Source: Ustulina deusta (lineage: Eukaryota > Ascomycota > Sordariomycetes > Xylariales > Xylariaceae). From it: a stretch of DNA of 64,000 bases. The translations under genes were made by a program, and so were the position numbers. The notes beneath the pieces were generated by a model. That model was not told where the DNA came from, did no database searches, and worked only from the letters and a program-made list of their open reading frames with translations. Position 1 is the first letter of the stretch. Each line of letters opens with the position of its first letter. This document shows positions 47,312-58,354 of this stretch, piece by piece. The DNA lies in NCBI GenBank assembly GCA_023159155.1, contig JAJNNX010000022.1, forward strand, positions 310,001 to 374,000. The letters run 5' to 3'.

Positions 47312-49791
47312 TTAAGAGAGCCAATTCTCGCTCGACTTGACGGCTGAGCTCGCATGATCGCTTAGCTCGTCGAACCCAAAGCTAAGCTTCGGCATCTCGA
47401 TTTTGGGCGCTGGTTGGTCATCCTTGACCTTGTTCTTCATGGGACTCTTGGGCTCGGCTGGTGGGCCGTAACGTACATCACGCACGTCCCAGCCATCCTC
47501 TGCGGCGGCCGCAACCCAGGTCCGTAGCCCATCGTGAACACCGGGGTAGAATTTCTCTTTGCAGAGTCGCAGGCTCGCTCCCATGCAGCGTTCCCACCCG
47601 GAGATGCGGAAGAGGCCGCGTAGCGAATTTCGCTCTTCGGCTGTCGGTGTACACGCGAGAACGGCGTTTAGAAGGTCTAGATGCGAGGCTAAGTAGTTGG
47701 TGGCGTCCCATTCTACACCTCCAACATAAGGGGCGGCTGCTACTGGTGGGCGCTCCTGAGGGAAGTGAGTCCGCATATAGGCCATGCTGTCCATGCCAGA
47801 GGGTCCGCGGCCCTCCTTGGGTTCCTTCTCCCGTGGCAAATAGACAACGTTGAGGTGGTGCAAGAAAATCCAGAAGACCTCCTTGGTGACATTGGTGGCT
47901 TCCTTGCACCACACGCGATATGGTCGTTCTCGCCGCATCGAGAGCACAAACCCCAGAGGGCGATTCTCTTCCTTGGGTTCGGGGTCACGGAGGTGACTCA
48001 ACACGGTCTTGGCTCGGATGGGTCGGTCCTGTGGTGCGGCTGACTGGATATACGTGAACAGTACCGAGGTGATAATGTTGCGAGTCGTGAACTCGCTAGG
48101 TCCTTTCTTCTCCGGATCGAACAGCATATGCAAAAGGGCAGGAAAAAGGGTTGCCTGTATCGAGTGGAGGTATTGAAGTGCAAGGGCTGTGGTGCATAGA
48201 GCCTTGAGGCATAGAAGGTTCTCGTGGAGAAGGGCGTCTTCGTGCTCCTCCCTGCTTTTCCGTCAGTAAGCTCGTTCAACCCAATACTAGCCAGGCATGT
48301 ATGTACTTACCTCCACTCAACTTCCATGATTCGATGGAGGAGCCCAACAATTTCTTGCATGCCGCCTTGGCGAATGAATTCCTCCGTCCAGGCCACTGTT
48401 TCGTTTCGCAGCAACAGCCTTAGCTTGTGCAGTTTGCCTACTTCGACCAATTCAGGTTGTTGAACCTTGCGCAGATAATTCACATAATCCAGCGGCCCCT
48501 GTTGTAACTTCATCTTAGATAAGATACCGCTGCCGGAGCTTGACCCAGCCGACGAAGGTCGATCACTAGCTAAACTCTCTGTAGACCGTGTGCGGAAATG
48601 TCGTCCAAGTGTGCCTTCCCCTTTAGATTTCTTTGTGGGTGAGCGAGCGTCCGACTTCTTCCCGCTGCTTCGCGACAATGTGAAACTTCGTCCTCTTGAC
48701 CTTTTCCCCGGGTCTTGCGACACTGTTAAGCTCCTCTCGCTATCATGGCTGCCTGGCCGAGCAGCATTCATCCCCCTGCTCTCAGCCCAGTCTTGCCGGA
48801 TGAATTCCATCTTAATTGTGTCCGTCAGGTTTCGCATCTTGTATCTCTGGTTTTCAGGAATATTCCGTCGATCTAACATGGCTTCGAGGCGCTTATCGAT
48901 ATCTTTCGGATCAAGAATGAACTCTGAAGACTCCGTAGACGAGGGCTTGTTCTTAGACCCTGTTCCATTCGTGAAGATCTTCAGCCCTCGTTGAATCTTC
49001 GATGGAGATGATTTGGTATTGCTAGAGTCACTGCTTGTAACTTTGATTCGCTGGGTATCTCGAGTTGTTGTGTATTGGGTATGGTATGATTGTGGCCGTT
49101 CCTTTCCTCGCGGATTGTCTGATCTGTCGCTCGAAGAAGCGTTACTAAAAGTATCATTGCTCTCGCTCAACAAATTCTGCCGCTCCAAGGCGCCACTGGA
49201 GAACTGGGCGTAGATGGGTGGCCGTGAAATCTCCTGAGGCGTCACCGATGAGGGGGGTGTCTGGTTCTCCTTGTCCTTCTTGGTATATATCTCCTCCTCG
49301 CTCGCTAGGTTTTGTAAGCCTTTCTGGCTCTTTGGACGCTTTAGAAGGGCCACCAAATTTGTAGCAGACTTGTTCTTCTTGTGCATACCAAGCGCCCATG
49401 AATCCTCCTTGTTCTTAGTTGCCTTGGCCGCCTTGCTGGGGTCTTTGCTGGCAATCGACTTGAAGGAGGCAGCTATGAATCCATGCTTCGTCGGCGATCG
49501 AGGGGCGGCTGTTCTGTCCTCCGATTTAGTTGGTGATCGAGGGGCGGCTTCGGCCTGGTTCTGGATCTCGCCGAGGGCGGCCGGAGGCGAGAAGCTGGAG
49601 AAGGCCATGTCGTGTTGCAGCGGAGACTGCGGGATGGCGATGGAAAGGGGTCTCGGCTCAGCAGGGGTCAAAGACGAGCCATCCGAGGCGTTGCGTCGGT
49701 GCATGAAAGACACCAGGACGTTGGACTTCGACCGCTGATGGTGTTGCGGACGAGGATTGCTGATAGGCACGTCGTGGTTCACCGAAGCCAT
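47312..49791 (-). CDS. GBD/FH3 (diaphanous-type Rho-binding) protein without formin FH1-FH2, 2 exons
   Basis: Exons 48311-49791 and 47312-48251 (minus), with a 59-bp intron, give 806 residues. The first 300 are Ser/Thr/Lys/Pro-rich and disordered, with three SPTK motifs. The Rho-GTPase-binding part is DKRLEAMLDRRNIPENQRYK and MRNLTDTIKMEFIRQDWAE. After a second basic Ser-rich linker comes the armadillo-like FH3 region: GPLDYVNYLRKVQQPELVEV, then WTEEFIRQGGMQEIVGLLHR, then, across the splice, REEHEDALLHENLLCLKALC. The protein stops after KLSFGFDELSDHASSA and SSENWLS, with no Pro-rich FH1 and no actin-assembling FH2. Formin N-termini bind activated Rho/Cdc42, so this could be a Rho effector or adaptor rather than a nucleator (inference). 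The ATG at 49791 (MASVNHDVP) is the first in frame; open sequence before it lacks a start, so an extra 5' exon is possible. Confidence 0.85.
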
Positions 49792-50474
49792 GTCGTCGAG
49801 CGACGAGTCGCGCGCCAACAGATGCCTGGCCTGTGCGAAAAGAATGAAAAGAAATAGAGAAGTGAAACAGGAAATGCCTGGGCTATCAATAGATTGATCG
49901 CCTGCTGGATGCTGCGCCCGGTTCGGATCACCAATCGACTCCGTGGCACATGTCGATGGACGGGCTCGACTTCTCAACAGACTAAAGAAACAGAGACACG
50001 TACGAAGACATCTGATGGCTTCACAAGGCAGTCATCAGATAAGGATCCCCCCGAGAACTGAACGAGAACAATGCTGTTATCCGATTTCTAGCGAAGAAAA
50101 CGAAAACGAGAAAGAAGAAGAAAAAGAAAAGGTCACCTGCAGCGGCCAGCAAAACCGTGGGTAGTGTATGCAAGCCCGACGTCCACGTAGGTATTGTGCA
50201 CGTCCATTGAATGCTGGAGAAGGGTATGCAGAGCCGGATCAACAAGTCGCAGTTGCCCCAGAAACGGGCCTGCTCTCCACCCCTCCACCACCCCGCCGTT
50301 GGCTTGCACCACCCCACTATGGGGCTCGCCCAATCGGCCTCGACATTAATTGGCCATTGGCGTCGAGGCATCGAGATCTTGATTGGGACTTACGCCTCTC
50401 TATTCTACCCTTCAGCTTCTATCCACGTGCTCTTCTGTGCCTTCGATATTCAACATTGATGCAGCCGGGATACA
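49792..50474. promoter_or_regulatory. divergent promoter region between GBD/FH3 gene and TRM8
   Basis: About 680 bp between two divergent start codons. It has an A/G-rich stretch (AGAAAACGAAAACGAGAAAG, about 50092-50130). No known site assigned. Confidence 0.45.
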
Positions 50475-51394
<920 letters not shown>

Positions 51395-52479
51395 CGAATG
51401 GAATTTTGACTCGAATATCAACTTTGTACCCAAATTCATGAACTTCGCAACCACCTAACCGTTTCCATATGTAACTTCACTAAATAGGTCATAGCCTCTT
51501 CTTCGTACTGCGGAAAGGGACGACGCCTCCCAGGCTAGTCGCTTTAACTCGCAAAACGTGTCGCCATTGCGCTGGAGTGTGAAATACTTTAATCACTACA
51601 TGAGTCAGAGGTGGGGGGCCCGGGAGAGATAGTGAGCCTTCTACAGCAAGGTGGTATTTGTTCTACTGATAGTTTTCAGTGGTGGTAGGGTTAGCACTAC
51701 GTTCGTAGTTTTGATGGCATGGTTAAGTTGATGGGCGACCGGGGATACCGATCGAGAGGTCGCGATGCGGAGATAGGACTGATTGATTCTTCTCAGGACC
51801 AATTCAAGGTCGGTTGGGAGACGACGTATCTAGGAACGATGGTACTTTAACGCTAGCCTATGGATGAAATTGGACGTACAAGGTCGCCGATCACCAAAGA
51901 ATGCATCGTTTCCCCTACGGAAGCCGGCCTTTCAACGCCGAAGAGTCAGGCGTAAATGTTAAGCATGATGCAGGATTACGACTACATCGCACTGCGTCTC
52001 TACTGAAAATGACTGACCATACGTGTGCGCACTTCGGTATCTATTGGGGAAATGGCTGGAGGTTGCAATGATACGAGAATAATGACAGTATAGGTAATAT
52101 GGAATGTGTTGCTCGCCTGTAATTATCAGTAGAGTAGGTATTATGTATCGGCATCCACAGCTTGTCAAGTGTTCTCTTGGTTGTCGAAGAAATCTCAGAG
52201 ACCAGACTTCGCATAGTTCGCGTGAAGGCTAGCGTGCTCTTGAGATAATGGTATTGTTCAATTTCAGTGATTATAAGTGAAACTACCTACCTCACCATCT
52301 ACTCGCACAGCTATGGTCTTGTGCGGGTAAAGTTTCCAACCATCTGGTCATCCATTGACCACGGCCACCCGACTGCTAACGCTGCCGCTGGACCAGTGGT
52401 GAGCTGTCTACCAATAATACATTTGCCGACGGAAAGAGGAAAATAGGAACTAATACCGTTCGAATGCGTGAACCGATCA
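51395..52479. other. intergenic, no gene seen
   Basis: TRM8 3' side. No supported gene. On the minus strand a possible last exon of the decayed AAA gene (acceptor TTGGTAG near 52411) lies in this stretch but is not provable. Confidence 0.5.
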
Positions 52480-52992
52480 TCACTTACTCGACAAGAATTG
52501 AATTCGGGCATCATATTCATGTGTATCGCTATCCCTACTACTGATGCTGCTGTCAGAACCATCACTGTCTAGCACCTTCCAGAGGCTTCTATTGCTGGAA
52601 AGAAGTTGAGGCAGAAACTTACCGAGCCGATATCTCGAGAGCTGCTTCATCGCATCATATCTCGCAGGGTCAGCGTCCGAGTGGTCATGGACCTTCTCCA
52701 GGTACTCATTCAAGTCAGAAGCAACATCAATAACGTGCATGATATATTCCAACTTGAGAGCTTCTTTAGCGAGATTCGCTTCGCCGCCGTGATTGCATTT
52801 CTTATTTGTCTGCCGCCCGCCCATCGGCCTGTCGGCAAGCTCGTCGAAGTTCATTTTGAATTCTGCATCTGCCAGCATATCGAAGAAGTTCTCCCAGATC
52901 TGACGTCTTCACGATCATGTGAGTTCGAGGTAGTGAATGGCGAACTGAATCCTTGATTTGAAGGCTCCGTCAAACGTGCCCTTAAAAGATAC
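52480..52992 (-). pseudogene. decayed C-terminal part of a fungal AAA+ ATPase
   Basis: On the minus strand one frame reads FKGTFDGAFKSRIQFAIHYL, then two TGA stops (52915-52917 and 52909-52911), then RRQIWENFFDMLADAEFK, MNFDELADRP, a garbled MGGRQTNKKCNHGGEANLAK, then ALKLEYIMHVIDVASDLNEY and LEKVHDHSDADPARYDAMK. In intact members of the fungal AAA+ family I recall, the order is TFDEAFKSRIQ, R.QIW..FF, DFDEL, NGRQIRN...AR.LA, EHI..V..V...FN.YL.KV. The match is good along the whole stretch. The core ATP-binding part upstream is not recognisable. Both stops are consistent with CGA-to-TGA change, i.e. C-to-T mutation as in RIP. A GTAAGT donor overlaps the end of the open frame at 52482-52487. 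Confidence 0.7.
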
Positions 52993-53688
52993 TCTTCTAC
53001 CCTAACTAAAGCTGCCACCAATGCCTACAATGCGCCCGAGGAACTTTTGCAGGTGGGTAAAACTGTGAGCAGCGACTCAGGGCAAACATAAACCATCAAA
53101 GAGATCCTGATGGAGCGAAGAAATCCGCTCATGTGTGTTTATTGCGCTAGGTTTGTTGGAGAATAACCTTCTGGATAATAAATGCGCTGATTATTATTCT
53201 CGATAGCTCTCGAAGAAAGCCCTACATACTCAAGGATCTCGTCCCTGATGCTTTTGAGGACTACAAGAAATTAATAGAGTCTCTCACTCCGATTCCCCAT
53301 GTGCAGCCCCTAGAGGACTGAATAACCTCACTTGAACACACGGATGAGATTATCTGAGTGAATAAATGTGAGTCTTCGCATACTTCGGCATAGTGTTCGT
53401 CCGGGAATTGCGCGAGCCATACCATGCCGTGAGCAGCGTATATCCTCGTCCTACTCGAACACGGGGCAGAATTTATATAAGCGTCTCGCGGCGGTAAAGT
53501 GCGAGTCTCAGAGGTACAAAAGATAATATCCCGGGAAAACGTGCCCTTAACCCTTTCCCATGCCAGTTTCACGGAAAGAAGTTCGAGTTTTAAATCATGG
53601 TGGCTCTGAGGTCCGAGCTAAACCCAAATTGTTTATATCACACACGTGCAGAAACTTGAAGTACCTCATAGATGGGTTTTACTATCCT
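52993..53688. other. transition zone, possible gene debris
   Basis: Between the AAA pseudogene and the repeat block. A plus-strand open stretch at about 53140-53322 reads protein-like (RKPYILKDLVPDAFEDYKKL, ending HVQPLED and stop) but has no start or recognised domain. It may be debris or chance. Confidence 0.35.
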
Positions 53689-53885
53689 CTTAGCTGTTTC
53701 TAGCGGGGTAAGGATAGCCGTAAATATTCCGCTCAAAATAATAAGCAGTATATATACCGTTCAATATAATGAGCGGTTCGTATTTAGAACGTTCGAAATA
53801 TAAGCCGTTCGTTAGGTTGAACAGTAAATATACCGCTTAATACGGGAAGCGCGCCAAATTTTAGAACGCGCCAACTCAGCGCCGC
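53689..53885 (+). repeat. dispersed repeat, copy A (diverged, 197 bp)
   Basis: It starts CTTAGCTGTTTCTAGCGGGG, contains ATAGCCGTAAATATTCCGCT and ends with AGCGCCGC. The same start and end occur at 54486-54717 and, inverted, at 55443-55674. This copy is shorter and more diverged internally. Confidence 0.8.
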
Positions 53886-55200
53886 AAAGGTTTTTGGGGG
53901 GGGGGAGGGCAGGGGGTTCGTAGACCTTCAATCGCGACTGCCCTTCTGGCCCTCATATAGGTATTCGAATTAACGGGCAACAACCAGTATTTTCGTAATT
54001 GTAGCCTGCCCGTAGCCTAGTAGTAAATTGTTTTAATCCTTTAATTAAAAGCATAGTTCGAAACTATAGTTTAAATCTATATTTTAAGCTATAGTTCAAA
54101 AATAAACTAATATACAAGCTGTTATATATAAAAAGCATAGAAATTAAAGTATTCTTTTTTTTTAAGCGGAGCCCTAGAACATGCCAAAATTTAAAGCGCT
54201 CCAGTTAATTAAACGGTAAATATCCGGCTCAAACTATATAGCGCGCACCGTTTAGCAAAACGGAATAAAAATATTAACCGCAACCATTCCACTAACTTTT
54301 GGGGCGCGCGCTAGGCTAGGAGCCGTATATTTGCCGCAAATATACCGTTCCTTAAACTCACTATATAGCGGTATAGCTGTTTTGTAATGGGGGTTGTACC
54401 TGAGCCATGCCGCTTTAAGCCTGAGCCTAGCCTGAGTCCAGCCTAATCCCGGCACTAATTTCTTGCACAAGGATTTGCATAACTTCTTAGCTGTTTCTAG
54501 CGAGGTAGAGATAGCCGTAAATATTCCGCTTAGAATATAGAGCGGTAAATTTGCTGTTTAATTAAATGAGCTGTTTATATATAGACCGTTCTATATATAA
54601 GCAGTTTATTTAATTAAACAGCAAATTTACTACTTTATATAAAAAACGTTCTAAAAGTTTAAAGCGTTCTAAATTCTAGAATGTTCTAAATTTTAGAACG
54701 TTTTAATTTAGCGCTGCTATTTATATAGACCTAGCTATTATACCGTTATTAAGTAGGTATAAAAAGCGGTATATTTGTAGTAAATTTACTGCTCCTAAAA
54801 TGGAGCGTTCCGTAAATATTAGAAAAAAAGTATGCCTTTTTAAATTTATTTCGTTTTATATAATAGAACGTTCTAAACTATTTAAGCGGTAAATTTATTA
54901 TTTAATTAATTAAAACGTTTTAAAAACTAGAACGTTTTAAAAAATAAAATATTTTAAAAGCTTTACTTAAAAAAATAACTATTTTATATTGCTATATTTT
55001 TATATATAATAGTTTATATATTAGTTTTAAACTATAGCTTTAAATTATAACTTTAATTAAATGTTACAAAATTTACTACTAAGCTATAGGGCTTATAATT
55101 ATAAATATTAGTTGTTGCTTTTTAATTCGAATATATAAGGGTTATTCTAGACTGAAAGGCAGTCGCAAGGCACTCTGCGGAGACACGAACCCCCCCTTTG
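53886..55200. mobile_element. foldback (long inverted-arm) element, about 1.3 kb, mutated
   Basis: The left arm (about 53895-54135) and the right arm (about 55005-55198) are inverted copies. Shared pieces include GGTTCG...GCGACTGCC, TATTCGAATTAA..GCAACAAC and, further in, an AACTATAGTTTAAA-like segment paired with TTTAAACTATAG. The interior is AT-rich and carries repeat copy B. No coding sequence remains. A non-autonomous, MITE-like or foldback transposon is the simplest reading. Confidence 0.6.
54486..54717 (+). repeat. dispersed repeat, copy B (232 bp)
   Basis: Begins CTTAGCTGTTTCTAGCGAGG and ends TTTAGCGCTGC. Internally it holds a palindrome, with TTTAATTAAA(T/C) arms around TATATATAGACCGTTCTATA. 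It lies inside the foldback element, so it inserted there or forms part of it. Same length as copy C. Confidence 0.82.
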
Positions 55201-55208
55201 TAAGTCAG

Positions 55209-55440
55209 CAAATATAGGTAGGTCAGTCAGTATGGGTAGGTCAGTCAGTATGGGTAGGTCAGTCAGTATGGGTAGGTAAGTCAGTATGGGTAGGTCAGTC
55301 AGTATGGGTAGGTAGGTCAGTATGGGTAGGTCAGTATGGGTAGGTCAGTACGGGTAGGTCACTATAGGTAGGTCAGTCAGTATGGGTAGGTCAGTCAGTA
55401 TAGGTAGGTCAGTTAGTATGGGTGGCTAGGTCTGTATAAG
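55209..55440 (+). repeat. tandem array of GTATGGGTAGGTCAGTCA units
   Basis: About a dozen imperfect units of 14-18 bp (GTATGGGTAGGTCAGTCA and shorter forms lacking one CAGT), introduced by GTAAGTCAGCAAATATAGG. The same array in opposite orientation follows at 55675-55781. Confidence 0.9.
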
Positions 55441-55442
55441 TA

Positions 55443-55674
55443 GCAGCGCTGAATTGGAGCGTTCCAGAATTTGGAGCGTTCTAAAATTTGGAGCGCTTTA
55501 GATTTTTGGAGCGCTTCCCATACGGAACGGTAAATTTGCCGTTTAATTAAATAAGCCGCTTATATATAGACCGTTCCATATATAAGCAGCTCATTCAATT
55601 AAACGGCAAATTTACTGCTCTATATTCTGAGCGGAATATTTACGGCTATCTCTACCCCGCTAGAAACAGCTAAG
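55443..55674 (-). repeat. dispersed repeat, copy C (inverted, 232 bp)
   Basis: Reverse complement of the copy B layout: begins GCAGCGCTGAATTGGAGCG and ends CCCCGCTAGAAACAGCTAAG. It retains far more G/C than copy B. It also shows four tandem units of about 17 bp of the type TTGGAGCGTTCYAGAAT at about 55453-55522. Confidence 0.85.
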
Positions 55675-55781
55675 TACCTATACTGACTGACCTACCTATA
55701 CTGACCTACCCATACTGACTGACCTACCCATACTGACTGACCCATACTGACTGACCTACCTATATTTGCTGACTTACAAGG
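55675..55781 (-). repeat. inverted partner array (TGACTGACCTACCCATAC units)
   Basis: Reverse-complement units of the array at 55209-55440, ending with CTATATTTGCTGACTTACAA, the inverse of that array's first bases. The two arrays flank repeat copy C. The right end abuts the TGTGACGG terminus of the next element. Confidence 0.88.
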
Positions 55782-58119
55782 TGTGACGGTTAGTACAGTT
55801 TTGGCGAGACCCGCAAGGACTCCAGACCCACATGGCGGAAGATAGGAAGTCTACGCACGGACCAACCTATAACTCTGCAGCTATACACACAGAGTCTATA
55901 TCTACTTACTTTATAAACTCTAACTTCTTTCCTTTTTTTTTTTTTTTTTTAGCTTAAAATCTTTGTTTATAGTATTAATAAACTAGCTATAAAAGCTTTA
56001 TTTAATTAATTATAATACTATTTTAAACTTATTAATTATTTATTAATAAATATTTAATAAATATATATTTTTTATTTTATTATAATTAATAAAATATAAA
56101 TAAACTTTTTTTTTAATTATATATTTAATATAAAAAATTATATATTTTATAATATAAATTTAACTTTAATATAATTTTAATAAAACTTTTAATTTTTATA
56201 TTATTTAAAAACTAATAATTTATAAAAAACCTAACTTTAAATATTTTTATTTTATTTTTAGTTTTTAAATAATTAGAACAATTTTAATTTTTAAATATAG
56301 CTAGCTTTTTATTATTAAATAATTTTAAAATCTTTTTTTTTATAAAAAAAAAAAAAAATTCAGCATAAAATTTTTTTATAAACGTTTTAAATAAACTAAT
56401 ATTTAAAAAAAAATCTAAAAAAAACAAAAAATTAAAACTTAAAAAAATAAAATTTAAACTAGAACTAAAACAATTTAAAATAAATAATATATTTAGAAAT
56501 ATATTAATAAATATTATAATTATATAAGTTTGCAATTTTATATTAGTTCTAATAGAACTTTTTTAATAAATAAATAAAATAAAGCGCTAATTTTTTAATA
56601 TATTTATTTTAATACTTTTAAAAAATAACTATAATTTAATAATAAAAAATATATTTAAAAATATTAATTTTAAACTTTTTAGTTTTATTGCTTTATTTAT
56701 TTTTTGTTTTATTAGCTTATTTTTTAGTGCTTTAAACTTTATTTATATTAAAAAAGCTAAAATATAAAAAACTAATTTTAGTAAGTTTATAAAAAATAAA
56801 ACTTTATTTAATAATTAGGTTTATAAACTAGTAAAAAAACTAAATAAAAATATTACTATATTTTAAACTAAAAATAATTAATTTTAATATATTATAAACT
56901 AGTTAAAAAAATATATTAAAAAATTAATAAAAAAATATTTTTATTTAATTAAAAAACTATTTAATAATATTATTAAAATAATTTAAGTTTTATTAATAAT
57001 TTATTATAATTTTAATTAAATAATTATTATTTATAAAATATTTTAAATTTATATATATAAAATTAATAAAAATATTAATAAATTTATTTTTATATTTAAT
57101 AGTTTAATTTAAAAATATTAATTTGCTAAATTATAATAAAAATATAAATTATAGAACTATTTTTATATAAACTTAAATAAAAATCTAATTTAAATAATTA
57201 AATTTTTAGTAAACCTATTTACTAACTTTTAGTTAATTTTAAAAGTTCTAAAATATTTATTTTAAAACAATTAAAATAAGCACTAATTATAAAAATAAAA
57301 AAATTTATTAAAATAATAAAACTTATTTTATTTGTAATAAAAAAAAACATATATTAATTAATTATTTTAACTAAAAACTTAAAATTTTAAATATTTAACT
57401 AATAAAAAAAAACTATAACAAAAATAGCTTTAATAGTTTATCTAACTTAAAAAACAAATAGAACTAATAAAAAAAATTTTATTAGTTTTTTTATTTATTT
57501 TAGCTAAAATATATAGCTAAAACAAATTAATTATTTTTAAAATATTTATTTAATTATAAATTAATAATATTAAAATAAAAACTTTAGTTTTATATAATAT
57601 TAAAGCTTATATTTTTTTAATAATTAGCTATAAGTTTATATAATAAATCAAACAATAATTAAAGATAAAAATAATTTATTTAATTAAATTTTAAAAACTT
57701 TATAACTATTAAAATAAAATAATTAGCAAAGTTTATAAATATTTAATATATACTATAAAAATTAATAATTAATAATTTAAAAATTAAATATTTTAAATTA
57801 TTAATTTTAGTTATAATATTATTATTAATATTAAATAATTAATAAAATAAAATATTTTAATAAAAACTTAAAAATAATAATTAATCTAGCTAAATAATTT
57901 ATTTTTATTAGCTTAATTTTTGCTAATAATTATAATTAAACTTTTTAGCTATAAATAATAAAATATAAACTTAAAAATATAAAAAAATATTAAAAAAATA
58001 TTATTAAATATTAAAACAACTTTTTAAAAACAAAATAATTATTCTAAAAATAACTAAAACTAAAAAAATATAAAAAAGATCTAAAATTCCTAAACTTAAC
58101 ACAAAAAAAATTTATATAA
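55782..58119 (-). mobile_element. inverted 3' fragment of an LTR-retroelement-like sequence, RIP-mutated
   Basis: Starts TGTGACGGTTAGTACAG. The first about 235 bp are the reverse complement of the terminal repeat seen at 58120-58354 and from 63819 to the window end. The remainder is the reverse complement of 61377-63818. About 135 bp present in the right-hand copy (about 62560-62695) is missing here, at about 57184, between ATCTA-like microhomologies. Only the outer about 160 bp keep normal base composition; from about 55945 inwards the DNA is nearly all A/T. No coding sequence survives. A terminal-inverted-repeat DNA transposon spanning 55782-58354 is an alternative reading. Confidence 0.65.
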
Positions 58120-58354
58120 TGTTATGATTAATTAGGTAAAGCTTCTATAGCTAGTTTATTAATACTATAAACAAAAACTCTAAGCTAAAAAAATAAAAAA
58201 TAAAAAAAAAATCAAAGTTTATAAAACAAATAAATATAAACTTTGTATATATAGCTATAAAGTTATAAGTTAGTTTATATATAAACTTTTTATTTTATTA
58301 CTATATAGGTCTAAAGTTTTTATAAGTTTTGCTAAAACTATATTAACTATTATA
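58120..58354 (+). repeat. terminal repeat (putative 5' LTR), heavily RIP-mutated
   Basis: Starts TGTTATGATTAATTAGG and ends ...AACTATTATA, where the unmutated inverted copy reads CTAACCGTCACA. Alignment by eye of its last 75 bp with the reverse complement of 55782-55855 gives one 1-bp indel, and every substitution is C-to-T or G-to-A. The same-orientation partner begins at about 63819 and runs off the window. Confidence 0.7.

Noticed and set aside
52606..52956. Plus-strand open frame of 116 codons
   Set aside because: It is the antisense of the AAA+ ATPase remnant, whose minus-strand frame has clear family motifs.
55209..55781. Regular direct repeats that superficially resemble a CRISPR array
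   Set aside because: Units are contiguous without unique spacers, lie in a fungal genome and occur as an inverted pair, so they are tandem repeats.
56284..56535. Minus-strand frame rich in Phe, Ile, Asn and Lys
   Set aside because: The composition is what A/T-saturated DNA gives by chance; no start context or motif.
55782..58354. Terminal-inverted-repeat DNA transposon of 2.57 kb
   Set aside because: The ends do form inverted repeats of about 240 bp, but 58120-58354 also pairs as a direct repeat with 63819 onwards, and the interior stops matching exactly at 58119/58120. Two opposed retroelement copies explain more. Not fully excluded.
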